Assembly: GCF_030813795.1 (NCBI RefSeq)
Contig: NZ_JAUSUX010000008.1
Location: 55,654 to 119,653, forward strand
Source: Desulfofundulus luciae
GTDB lineage: Bacteria > Bacillota > Desulfotomaculia > Desulfotomaculales > Desulfovirgulaceae
Direction of reading: 5' to 3'
Length of the DNA: 64,000 bases
A model generated the notes under the pieces. That model worked only from the letters and a program-made list of their open reading frames with translations, did not search any database and was not told where the DNA came from. Position 1 is the first letter of the stretch; each line of letters begins with the position of its first letter. A program made the position numbers and the translations under genes. Below are positions 26,895-33,901 of this stretch, piece by piece.

Positions 26895-26927
26895 GTTGGT
26901 TAGGAGGGGACGCCCCTCCCAACCAAC
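26895..26927 (-). promoter_or_regulatory. Strong intercistronic hairpin after the precursor gene
   Basis: GTTGGTTAGGAGGGG, loop ACG, CCCCTCCCAACCAAC: 14 of 15 pairs. No T run follows on the minus strand, so it could slow decay or partly terminate, leaving more precursor mRNA than mRNA for the modifying enzymes. Confidence 0.6.
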
Positions 26928-26958
26928 TCATGAATAAGATATAAACTAACTAGTAATG

Positions 26959-27177
26959 TTAACCACTAATTTTTGTCGAAGTGCCTACATATGTCCGATA
27001 AGCAACGACAGCGTAAACTTGATTGATTAGCGCAGCATACACATATGCACCAACGGCAATAGGAAGAACGACAAATGGGGTATAAATCGCTGTAGGCCTT
27101 ATTCCAGTATCCGGCGACGAATTACCAGCCATCACCGCAACAGCATCGACCGGGCGGTCAAGTTCGAATTCCCTCAC
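26959..27177 (-). CDS. Candidate RiPP/bacteriocin precursor peptide, 72 residues, no cysteine
   Basis: GTG 27177 follows an excellent GGAAGGAGG. The first 28 residues are polar (MREFELDRPVDAVAVMAGNS, then SPDTGIRP). Residues 29-60 are strongly hydrophobic and rich in Ala, Val and Tyr (Y32, Y45, Y47, Y55, Y60, Y63), and the tail is polar (GTSTKISG). It has no Cys and no obvious GG cleavage site. Size, leader/core polarity and place before PH-domain, radical SAM and exporter genes all fit a peptide natural-product precursor. I know no family for it. It could instead be a small membrane protein of the operon. Confidence 0.6.
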   Translation of the reverse strand: MREFELDRPVDAVAVMAGNSSPDTGIRPTAIYTPFVVLPIAVGAYVYAALINQVYAVVAYRTYVGTSTKISG

Positions 27178-27211
27178 CGGTACCCACCTCCTTCCTTTTT
27201 GAATTTAGAAG

Positions 27212-27328
27212 AAGGTGGTCTCCATTGAAAATCACTCTCCCCTGGTGTATAATAATCGCCGAGGGTAGGGTGGGTTTTCCCCTTGTCGAACCGTTTAAGG
27301 GTGGGTTGACCGGGGTGGAGACCACCTT
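27212..27328. promoter_or_regulatory. Consensus promoter between 13-bp inverted repeats (possible invertible promoter)
   Basis: AAGGTGGTCTCCA (27212-27224) and its exact reverse complement TGGAGACCACCTT (27316-27328) enclose 91 bp. Inside lies TTGAAA (27225-27230), 17-bp spacer, TATAAT (27248-27253), directed to the plus strand, away from the precursor gene and antisense to the 189-residue gene. Inversion between the repeats would place the promoter about 100 nt upstream of the precursor start in the right direction. No recombinase is seen nearby. Alternatives are an operator pair or an mRNA hairpin. Confidence 0.55.
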
Positions 27329-27358
27329 ACTCTCGTTTACCTCCGCTGCCACTCTTTA

Positions 27359-27928
27359 TTAAATGGCAGCCGCCTTTATCTCCTGCTCTATTAAATCCAC
27401 AAACCGGGCCAGCGAACGCATTTCCTTCTCGGCGGCCATTTTCTTCACTTCCCGCAGCACGGTCTCGTCGTCGCCGCCCATCCTCGCCACCAAAAACTCG
27501 TTGTCGTTCGAGTAAGCAAACACCTCCTGACCGTCACCTGTTCTCCCTATGTAGACAAAGGGCTCAAAAACCTGGCTGGAGAGGTTCCGGGAAGTGTACA
27601 ACACATTTTCGATGCTCTTTTTGGAGCTGGAAGCATCTATATCCGTTAAAGTGCACATGCGGACAACCGTGTAACTACCTGTGGCCAGAATATTTACATC
27701 CCGAACCCGAATGGTCACCACTGCCCCCGCGCCTGCTTCTTTACCCGCCACCCGCGCCAGGGACAGGTAGGGAGCTACGTAAGCCAGATTCATAGTAGCA
27801 AGCGATTTTAACAAAGCTCCCTTGCTGAAAGCTTCCAGCTCCCTGTTATCTTTTTCCAATGTGTTACTTTCCAAGTCTTTAGCTCCCACATTAAGTACTT
27901 CTTCCAAAGCCTTCTCCCCCCTGACCAT
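27359..27928 (-). CDS. Hypothetical protein, 189 residues, first gene of the RiPP-like cluster
   Basis: I do not recognise this protein. It is soluble, with an acidic helical N-terminus (about 1-45), a mixed alpha/beta middle containing GAVVTIRVRDVNILATGSYT and FEPFVYIGRTGDGQEVFAYS, and a charged helical C-terminus (REVKKMAAEKEMRSLARFVD). ATG 27928 has GAGGTAGG upstream. A minus-strand TATAAT at 28002-27997 is a candidate -10 with a poor -35. It precedes the precursor on the same strand and may be a regulator or a substrate-recognition protein, but nothing in the sequence shows this. Confidence 0.65.
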   Translation of the reverse strand: MVRGEKALEEVLNVGAKDLESNTLEKDNRELEAFSKGALLKSLATMNLAYVAPYLSLARVAGKEAGAGAVVTIRVRDVNILATGSYTVVRMCTLTDIDASSSKKSIENVLYTSRNLSSQVFEPFVYIGRTGDGQEVFAYSNDNEFLVARMGGDDETVLREVKKMAAEKEMRSLARFVDLIEQEIKAAAI

Positions 27929-28140
27929 TATCCGGCCTACCTCAGACTAATCGTACAGTCTTCACCCCTTTCATCCCATTGTCCGGATTTGCTTCAATTA
28001 TAAAAAATTTTCCTCCTGTTGTCGTTTCAAGTCGGTATCAATTTGGTAACAAAACGTTAACATACGCTCTGAAAGAGGAATTTTCTACATTATGTCGAAA
28101 AGGCTCCATAAAACAGGAAATGGAGGTTATGGAATAATCT

Positions 28141-28824
28141 ATGGAAAAGAAAATCCTTATTGTAGAGGATGAGGAAGGTACAAGAAATTATGTTCGTTTT
28201 GTTCTGGAGCAAAACGGTTTCACCGTTTATGAAGCTGCCTGCGGGGAAAAAGCACTGGAACTGGTGCCCTGTGTACAGCCCCACCTCGTGCTTTTGGATA
28301 TAAAACTTCCTGGAGTGGACGGTTACGAAGTGTGCCGCAGAATCAGGAATAACCACCCCGGCGCAGGTATTATCATGCTTACCGCCTGCGACGAGGGCAT
28401 AAATAAGGTGAAGGGGCTGGAGCTGGGTGCCGATGATTATATTGTTAAGCCCTTTGATTCACTGGAACTGGCGGCCAGGGTAAAGGCGGTATTTCGCCGC
28501 CTTTCGCATACTCCCGGGGATATACCTGTTTCTTACAGTGATTTAAAAATCATCCCCTCGACCAGGCAAGTTTACAGGAAGGGAGTACCTGTTGCGCTGA
28601 CGCCCAAGGAATACGACCTGCTGCTTTTTTTGGCCCGGAACCCCAACCGGATAATCAGCAGGGAAGAGCTTTTAAACCATGTATGGGGTGATAATTATTC
28701 GGGAGAGCTCAAAACAGTGGATATATACATCAGCAGGCTGAGGGCCAAACTGGAGAACCGGCCGGATAAACCCAGGTTGATTAAAACAATCCGGGGTGCC
28801 GGTTATCTTTTTAAGCCTGACTAA
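28141..28824 (+). CDS. OmpR/PhoB-type response regulator, orphan
   Basis: A 227-residue two-domain regulator. The receiver domain has the acidic pair (VEDEEG), the phospho-acceptor Asp in VLLDIKLPGVDG (about D53), a conserved Thr and Lys (MLTA, VKPFD), and the C-terminal winged helix includes LTPKEYDLLLFLARNPNRII and VDIYISRLRAKL. No histidine kinase is next to it. GGAGG lies 14 bases before the ATG, farther than usual. It is divergent from the RiPP-like operon (211 bp between starts), so it is a candidate regulator of it. Confidence 0.9.
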   Translation: MEKKILIVEDEEGTRNYVRFVLEQNGFTVYEAACGEKALELVPCVQPHLVLLDIKLPGVDGYEVCRRIRNNHPGAGIIMLTACDEGINKVKGLELGADDYIVKPFDSLELAARVKAVFRRLSHTPGDIPVSYSDLKIIPSTRQVYRKGVPVALTPKEYDLLLFLARNPNRIISREELLNHVWGDNYSGELKTVDIYISRLRAKLENRPDKPRLIKTIRGAGYLFKPD

Positions 28825-28842
28825 AAGGACGGGCATTATATT

Positions 28843-28998
28843 TTGACCACCCGGGAACTGGCCCGGATGATCCGCCGGGCCGTCATCAAGCTTTGATCAG
28901 CATGGGGAATTCGACCAGCCCCAGGGCCTGTCCACGGGAACCAGGGCCATCTTTGCCGCCACCGGGGGGGTGATGGAGGCGGCCATCCGCACCTCCTT
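28843..28998 (+). pseudogene. Fragment of an iron-only hydrogenase catalytic domain
   Basis: LTTRELARMIRRAVIKL then stop, and, after a frameshift, GEFDQPQGLSTGTRAIFAAT followed by GGVMEAAIRT. The second piece corresponds to the STGAGVIFGATGGVMEAALRT block of [FeFe]-hydrogenase, with the key residues altered. Only about 50 codons remain. It ends at the dispersed repeat at 28989. Confidence 0.7.
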
Positions 28999-29023
28999 TT
29001 ACCATTCTCACAAGTGCCTCAGC
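28989..29023. repeat. Dispersed repeat copy C (terminator arm and permease gene end)
   Basis: GCACCTCCTTTTACCATTCTCACAAGTGCCTCAGC matches 18896-18930 with one indel or mismatch. Copy A is the genuine end of the FtsX-like permease gene plus half of its terminator; a longer copy B lies at 30134-30200. Confidence 0.75.
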
Positions 29024-29054
29024 TTTATGATATAATGGTTTTGAGGTGATTCAA

Positions 29055-29162
29055 ATGGAAAACAATTTGGAGAAAGCAACCGGTATTCTGCAAAAGCTTT
29101 CTGTGGAAAGCCTGAAAACGGCAATTTCCTTGTTGGAGATCCTGGCCCTGAAGGAGGTATAA
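29055..29162 (+). CDS. Small ORF, 35 residues, antitoxin-like helix
   Basis: ATG 29055 follows GAGGTGATTCAA, and a TATAAT lies just upstream at about 29029. The product (MENNLEKATGILQKLSVESL, then KTAISLLEILALKEV) is one amphipathic helix resembling the N-terminus of short antitoxins (LQKLxxESLKTAxxxLExL). The stop overlaps AAGGAGGTATAATG, a ribosome site leading into a 6-codon frame, as if the toxin gene behind it had been deleted. The fragment identity is inferred. Confidence 0.4.
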   Translation: MENNLEKATGILQKLSVESLKTAISLLEILALKEV

Positions 29163-29209
29163 TGGAACCAGGATTTTAGACAATGAAGTGGAGTCACCCC
29201 TTTTAGGAA

Positions 29210-29236
29210 AAATAAAAGCCTTGCTTCCAAGCAAGA
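29210..29236 (-). terminator. Terminator of the UPF0175/PIN toxin-antitoxin unit
   Basis: CTTGCTT-GG-AAGCAAG followed on the minus strand by GCTTTTATTTTT, directly after the toxin stop. Confidence 0.75.
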
Positions 29237-29239
29237 CTT

Positions 29240-29728
29240 TCAACTTCCCGCGAACTGCCGCACCAGGTCGTTGGATAACCTGAAACCGCAGTTTTTAAGT
29301 TTTTTAAGCAGTGCGGGCATGTCTTCGGCCTGCAGCAGGCCTTTCTCTACCGCTGTTGTAAGTATTCCTACAGTACCCGTTAAGCGGAAGCCGAATCGCT
29401 TTGCCGCTTTCCTTCCCCGCTTTTCGTCCATTACCAAAAGGTGAGTTTTAAGTTCTCTGACCAGGACGAAACATTCGGATTCGCCCGGGCCGAACACGTC
29501 ATTTAGGATTTTGACGGTGGCCATATCGTTGACTTTCTTCACAATTATCCAGCCGTCACTGACGGCCCTCTGGATTTCTTCACGCCCGGGTGATTTCCTG
29601 AGAACTTCTGCAAAAACTGCATTGGGGATGTATAGCTTCCCCCAGAGCATTTTGGGTATTGTCAGCAGTCCCAGGTGTGCCAGCCCGATGAGCGGCGACG
29701 TATCACTTACTACGATCTTCTCCAAGGG
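29240..29728 (-). CDS. PIN-domain (DUF3368-like) toxin
   Basis: A 162-residue putative RNase. The PIN acidic residues are in VVSDTSPLIGLA (D about 9), FGPGESECFVLV (E in GESE) and LLVMDEKRGRKAA (D/E), the pattern of the DUF3368 branch, whose members pair with UPF0175 antitoxins. ATG 29728 is the first codon giving a PIN N-terminus; it overlaps the antitoxin gene by 26 bp. It would cleave RNA when free of its antitoxin. A terminator follows. Confidence 0.85.
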   Translation of the reverse strand, partial: PLEKIVVSDTSPLIGLAHLGLLTIPKMLWGKLYIPNAVFAEVLRKSPGREEIQRAVSDGWIIVKKVNDMATVKILNDVFGPGESECFVLVRELKTHLLVMDEKRGRKAAKRFGFRLTGTVGILTTAVEKGLLQAEDMPALLKKLKNCGFRLSNDLVRQFAGS

Positions 29729-29993
29729 CATCCAGCTCCTTGATGGCCTGCAGGTCTTCCTGGAGGTCCTCCAGGCCGTAATCGATCCCCAGGCCGTAGT
29801 CGGCAAGCAGTTCCATGAATTCTGCGTAAGGCAGTCCCGATATTTCTACTGCCTTGCCGAGACTTACCCGGCCCTCACTGTAGAGGGTTACAGCGAACCT
29901 TATCTTTAATTCCCTTTCCAGCTCTTTTTCCTTCAGACCCAACAGATGGATCACTTCTTCCGGTATATTGACGCTCACGGTCACTTGCTTCAT
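29703..29993 (-). CDS. UPF0175-family antitoxin
   Basis: A 96-residue protein. VTVSVNIPEEVIHLLG, KIRFAVTLYSEGRVSLGKAVEISGL and FMELLADYGLGIDYGLEDLQEDL are the typical UPF0175 segments: a swapped strand, an HTH and an acidic tail. ATG 29993 follows GGGGGTG, with a TATAAT about 15 bp further upstream. It directly precedes and overlaps the PIN toxin, forming a complete TA pair. Confidence 0.85.
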   Translation of the reverse strand: MKQVTVSVNIPEEVIHLLGLKEKELERELKIRFAVTLYSEGRVSLGKAVEISGLPYAEFMELLADYGLGIDYGLEDLQEDLQAIKELDALGEDRSK

Positions 29994-30133
29994 TTTGCAC
30001 ACCCCCAAAGGTATTATAACCCGGGGACCAAATGGATTACCAGCCATTGTATTTCCCCTTTGGTGATTGTTTTTTGTTTGATGATTTTTGGCCACCGCGC
30101 ACGCCTCGTAAAATTCATGAGCCATAGATAAAT

Positions 30134-30200
30134 TTTTTCCATTCTCACAAGTGCCTCAGCGCTTCCGCCGGGCTTAAAGAAGCAGTCCGGCTGGTCGGGT
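30134..30200. repeat. Dispersed repeat copy B of the permease gene 3' end
   Basis: About 62 bases match 18905-18970 with two or three differences (CCATTCTCACAAGTGCCTCAGC onwards to GGCTTAAAGAAGCAG). It lies immediately upstream of the UPF0175 locus and next to the palindromic element. Confidence 0.8.
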
Positions 30201-30210
30201 GCGCCTGAAG

Positions 30211-30430
30211 TATCCCCAGTTTTTTAAAGCCCCTGTTTTGGCTCGGTAGCGAGCGACTTGAGCCGAGCACTAGTTTGGCCCCCCAGCACTCACTGTAACC
30301 GGAGTTCTTTGATAGGATGATTGCTACCTAAATATAGGCTTTCAACCTCCGGGCAGGTAAATGGATCCGGTGAGTGCTGGGTCACTGGAGCGAGCGGGAG
30401 CCAAAACAGGGTAGTTGGAAAGTGGGGATA
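30211..30430. repeat. Large imperfect palindrome, MITE-like element
   Basis: Nested inverted arms: TATCCCCA/TGGGGATA at the ends, CCCTGTTTTGGCTC (30231-30244) with GAGCCAAAACAGGG (30398-30411), and CCCAGCACTCAC (30282-30293) with GTGAGTGCTGGG (30370-30381). It contains no open frame. A related fragment lies at 48502-48535. A miniature transposable element or a structured RNA could look like this. Confidence 0.65.
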
Positions 30431-30512
30431 ACTCAGCGGGTGCGCTTCTTGACCAGGTTAGCTGGTTAAGTTATACTTATTTTAGAATGGTATTACGCAT
30501 GGAGGATTTTAT

Positions 30513-30791
30513 ATGTCTTATATCGCTACTATATCCTCGAAAGGTTGGGTAGTTATACCCAGGGAGCTTCGCGAACGGTACGGAATCCGTCCCGGGGGAA
30601 AGGTACTTTTTACAGAAAGCGAAAGCGGTCTAACCATCGTGCCGTTACCCGAAGACCCAATCAAATCATTCAAGGGTATTTTTAAAGAATATCCCCTGGT
30701 GGATGAATTACTGGAAGCCCGAAAGGAAGAGGTCGCTCGTGAAGAATTACGTACTAGACAGCTACGCGATGCTGGCGTACTTCCAGAATGA
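30513..30791 (+). CDS. AbrB/VapB-type antitoxin
   Basis: A 92-residue protein: AbrB fold in the first 45 residues (YIATISSKGWVVIPRELRER, GIRPGGKVLFTESESGLTIV), then a toxin-binding tail (VDELLEARKEEVAREELRTR). ATG 30513 follows TGGAGGA. The PIN toxin gene starts within its last 53 bp. It binds its own promoter and neutralises the toxin in this family. Confidence 0.88.
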   Translation: MSYIATISSKGWVVIPRELRERYGIRPGGKVLFTESESGLTIVPLPEDPIKSFKGIFKEYPLVDELLEARKEEVAREELRTRQLRDAGVLPE

Positions 30792-31158
30792 GGCCGGGGC
30801 TGACGACGTGGAAAAACTGCTGGTGGAAGCGGCGGCCGGGAAGGCTGCCCTGTTCATGTCTGTGATCAATTATGGTGAAGTGGCCTACATAATCCAGCGG
30901 AAAGCCGGCAAGGAGAAAAAATACCTGTTCCTTTCGATAATGAACGCACTTCCCATTGAGATAACCGGAGTTGACAGGGAATTCGCCCTTGGCGCGGCGG
31001 ACATTAAAGCCGAACATGCCATTTCGTTCGGAGATTGTTTCGCCCTGGCTCTGGCACGCCACGTCCGGGGAACCGTGGTAACCGGTGATCCTGAGTTTGA
31101 GAAGGTCGGAAATCTGGTTCCGATCTACTGGTTACCCCGGAAAAGTAGGGGCCGCTAA
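30739..31158 (+). CDS. VapC-type PIN-domain toxin
   Basis: A 139-residue ribonuclease toxin. The catalytic acids appear as YVLDSYAMLAYFQNE (D6), SVINYGEVAYI (E), ISFGDCFALALA (D) and VVTGDPEF (D). GTG 30739 has GGAAGAGG upstream and gives the correct N-terminus; it overlaps the antitoxin by 53 bp. The 31159-31427 gap behind it contains no gene; no terminator was identified there. Confidence 0.88.
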   Translation: MKNYVLDSYAMLAYFQNEAGADDVEKLLVEAAAGKAALFMSVINYGEVAYIIQRKAGKEKKYLFLSIMNALPIEITGVDREFALGAADIKAEHAISFGDCFALALARHVRGTVVTGDPEFEKVGNLVPIYWLPRKSRGR

Positions 31159-31427
31159 GCTACTGGTTTTCCGGTGGGCGGACAAACCCGCCTTCATAGT
31201 TTATTACCGGTTCCAACCGCCGCCAATAGGGTCTTCCGGACCCAAAGGACGGATTACGGTGATTAAATCCTGTTCTGGCATCGTTTTTAACTTGTGGAAA
31301 CAAACTAATAAATGTTATACTAGAAATGTTATCCTCTGTAAAAACATGAGCAGGAGTGACGGAATGATACTTGACGAAATGATACTTTAAGGAAGAAATC
31401 CTGATTTCATGTTAAGGAAGAGTGACC

Positions 31428-32789
31428 ATGGCCGGTAAAACCCGCTTTTGCTGTCAGGAATGCGGACACTGCACCCCCCGCTGGCTGGGTCGCTGTCCTG
31501 AATGCGGGGCCTGGAATACCCTGGTGGAGGAGGCGGTTGCCGGGACAAAGCAGCGCCCCGGTATAGATACTCCCACTCCCCTTCCCATTACTCAGATTTC
31601 GCTGAATAAGGAAGAACGCTTTTCCACCGGTATCGGGGAACTGGACCGGGTGCTGGGTGGCGGTGTGGTGCCTGCCTCCCTAATTTTGTTGGGGGGAGAT
31701 CCGGGGATCGGTAAATCTACTCTCCTTTTGCAGGTAGCTACCTGCGTAGCCGGTGCCGGACGGGTGGTGCTTTATGTTACCGGTGAGGAATCGGTGCAGC
31801 AGGTGCGCTTGAGGGCCTTCCGCCTGGGTGTAGAGTCCAGCCGGCTGTATCTTCTCGCGGAAACAGATATAGATGCGGTAGAAAACAGCATCAGATCCTT
31901 GAATCCCGCCCTGGTAATTGTGGATTCCATCCAAACCATGCATAAGGTCGATTTTGGTTCGGCTCCGGGCAGTGTGGGACAGGTGCGGGAGTGCGCCACC
32001 CAGTTTATGCGCCTGGCCAAAGAAACGGGAGTAGCCATTTTTCTGGTCGGGCACGTAACCAAGGAAGGGCTTCTGGCCGGCCCCCGCGTTCTGGAGCATA
32101 TGGTGGATGCAGTGCTTTACTTTGAGGGGGAAAGGCACCAATCCTACCGTATTTTGCGGGGTGTGAAAAATAGATTTGGTTCCACCAACGAGATTGGCGT
32201 TTTTGAAATGAAAGATGACGGTCTGGTGGAGGTTGCCAATCCTTCTTCCTTGTTTATGATCCAGCATCCCGCCGGGCCGGTGGCCGGGGCAGTGGTGGTT
32301 CCCACCCTGGAAGGAACAAGACCGCTGCTGGTGGAAATACAGGCCCTGGTGTCGCCCACGGGCTTTGGCAATCCCCGGCGCATGACTGCAGGAGTGGACT
32401 ACAACCGGGTGATCCTGATCATGGCCGTGCTGGAAAAGCGGGTCGGCCTGCATCTGGGCAGCTATGACGCCTATGTCAACGCGGTGGGCGGGGTGCGCCT
32501 GGTGGAGCCGGCGGTAGACCTGGGCATAGCGGTGGCCCTGGCTTCCAGTTTCCGGGATATTCCCGTAAACTGCCGCCTGGCGGTGGTGGGGGAAATAGGC
32601 CTGACCGGGGAACTTCGCCCCGTCACCGGGATAGAGAAACGGGTTCAGGAGGCGATGCAGCTGGGGTTTACCCACTGCCTGCTGCCCCGGGCCAATCTGG
32701 GCCAGGTGGACCCGTCCCGGTTGGGATCCATGACCGTTTGGGGGGCTCAAACGCTGTCCGAAGCCCTTGAAATAGCCCTGGAACAATGA
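31428..32789 (+). CDS. radA: DNA repair protein RadA
   Basis: A 453-residue RecA-like branch-migration factor. N-terminal zinc finger (CQECGHCTPRWLGRCPEC), RecA core with Walker A GGDPGIGKST, the RadA-specific KNRFGS motif, and a C-terminal Lon-like domain (GGVRLVEPAVDLGIAVALAS). ATG 31428 is preferred, behind AGGAAGAG; GTG 31422 is in frame. It is followed after 12 bp by disA, the conserved Firmicutes pair. Confidence 0.95.
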   Translation: MAGKTRFCCQECGHCTPRWLGRCPECGAWNTLVEEAVAGTKQRPGIDTPTPLPITQISLNKEERFSTGIGELDRVLGGGVVPASLILLGGDPGIGKSTLLLQVATCVAGAGRVVLYVTGEESVQQVRLRAFRLGVESSRLYLLAETDIDAVENSIRSLNPALVIVDSIQTMHKVDFGSAPGSVGQVRECATQFMRLAKETGVAIFLVGHVTKEGLLAGPRVLEHMVDAVLYFEGERHQSYRILRGVKNRFGSTNEIGVFEMKDDGLVEVANPSSLFMIQHPAGPVAGAVVVPTLEGTRPLLVEIQALVSPTGFGNPRRMTAGVDYNRVILIMAVLEKRVGLHLGSYDAYVNAVGGVRLVEPAVDLGIAVALASSFRDIPVNCRLAVVGEIGLTGELRPVTGIEKRVQEAMQLGFTHCLLPRANLGQVDPSRLGSMTVWGAQTLSEALEIALEQ

Positions 32790-32801
32790 AGGGGTGAAAC
32801 C

Positions 32802-33875
32802 TTGAAGGAGGAACGCGTGGAAGACAGGCTGTTGCAGTTACTGCGTACTGTGGCTCCCGGCACCCCCTTGCGGGAAGGCCTGGAGAATATTCTGCGGGCG
32901 AAAACGGGGGCGCTAATTGTTATTGGCGACTCGCCGGAAGTGATGGAGATTGCTGAAGGGGGATTTGCCGTCAACGCGGAATTTACGCCGGCCAACCTTT
33001 ATGAGCTGGCCAAGATGGACGGGGCCATTATCTTAAGTTCGGATTTAAAGCGGATTCTGGCGGCGAACACCCAGCTCATTCCCAACCTGAGCATTCCCTC
33101 CACCGAGACCGGGATCAGGCACCGTACGGCCGAGCGGGTGGCCAAACAAACCGGTGCCCTGGTCATTTCCATTTCCCAGCGCCGTGGAGTGATTACCATC
33201 TACAAGGGGAATTTGAAGTATGTATTGCGGGATGTGGGGGTAATTCTGGCCAAAGCAAACCAGGCTATTCAGACCCTGGAAAAATATCGGTTGGTGCTGG
33301 ACCGGGTGGTGACGGAATTAAGCATCCTGGAGTTTGAAGAGGCGGTGACTCTCTTTGATGTGAGCCGGGCCATCCAGCGCGTGGAGATGGTACTGCGGGT
33401 AGTCAAGGAGATTGAAAAATATATCAGTGAACTGGGCGTAGAGGGCAGGCTGATCACCATGCAGTTGGAAGAACTGGTGACCGGCGTGGAACATGAGGGT
33501 CTCCTGATCATTCGTGATTATACCACAGCCGGGGATAAGCCGCCGGGCACTATTCTGGGTATGATCAATAGCTGGCCGGCAGAGGATCTTTTAGACCTTT
33601 CCCTCATTGCCCGCGCCCTGGGCTATCCCGGGAGTGCCAGCATTCTCGACCAGAGCGTTTCGCCCAGAGGGTACCGCATTCTGGATAAAATCCCCCGCCT
33701 GCCCCTTCCGGTAATTGAGAACATGGTCAAGGAGTTTGGCTCTTTGAAAAATATTCTCAATGCCAGCATTGAAGAACTCGATGCGGTGGAAGGCATCGGG
33801 GAGGCGCGGGCCCGCTCCATTAAGGAAGGGTTGGCCCGTTACCGGGAGCAGCTCGTCCAGGAGCGCCATAATTAA
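32802..33875 (+). CDS. disA: DNA-integrity scanning diadenylate cyclase DisA
   Basis: A 357-residue enzyme that makes c-di-AMP and reports DNA damage to sporulation control. The DAC domain carries MDGAIILS and GIRHRTAER (DGA and RHR motifs). A helical linker and a C-terminal HhH domain ([17 protein letters not shown]) follow. TTG 32802 has AGGGGTG upstream. RadA, its immediate neighbour, is known to modulate DisA. Confidence 0.96.
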   Translation: MKEERVEDRLLQLLRTVAPGTPLREGLENILRAKTGALIVIGDSPEVMEIAEGGFAVNAEFTPANLYELAKMDGAIILSSDLKRILAANTQLIPNLSIPSTETGIRHRTAERVAKQTGALVISISQRRGVITIYKGNLKYVLRDVGVILAKANQAIQTLEKYRLVLDRVVTELSILEFEEAVTLFDVSRAIQRVEMVLRVVKEIEKYISELGVEGRLITMQLEELVTGVEHEGLLIIRDYTTAGDKPPGTILGMINSWPAEDLLDLSLIARALGYPGSASILDQSVSPRGYRILDKIPRLPLPVIENMVKEFGSLKNILNASIEELDAVEGIGEARARSIKEGLARYREQLVQERHN

Positions 33876-33901
33876 AAAGGCGTTGCCAAACGCCTTTTTT
33901 A
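33875..33901 (+). terminator. Terminator of radA-disA
   Basis: GGCGTT-TGCC-AACGCC-type hairpin (33879-33894) with A tract before and TTTTTT after; it also serves the convergent gene on the other strand. Confidence 0.85.

Noticed and set aside
27158..27352. A 64-residue minus-strand frame between the 189-residue gene and the precursor
   Set aside because: It spans the inverted repeats, the promoter and the precursor's ribosome site and ends inside the precursor gene; more likely regulatory DNA than protein.
31680..32786. A 368-residue minus-strand frame opposite radA
   Set aside because: Antisense shadow of radA; His/Gln-rich composition typical of a reversed coding strand.
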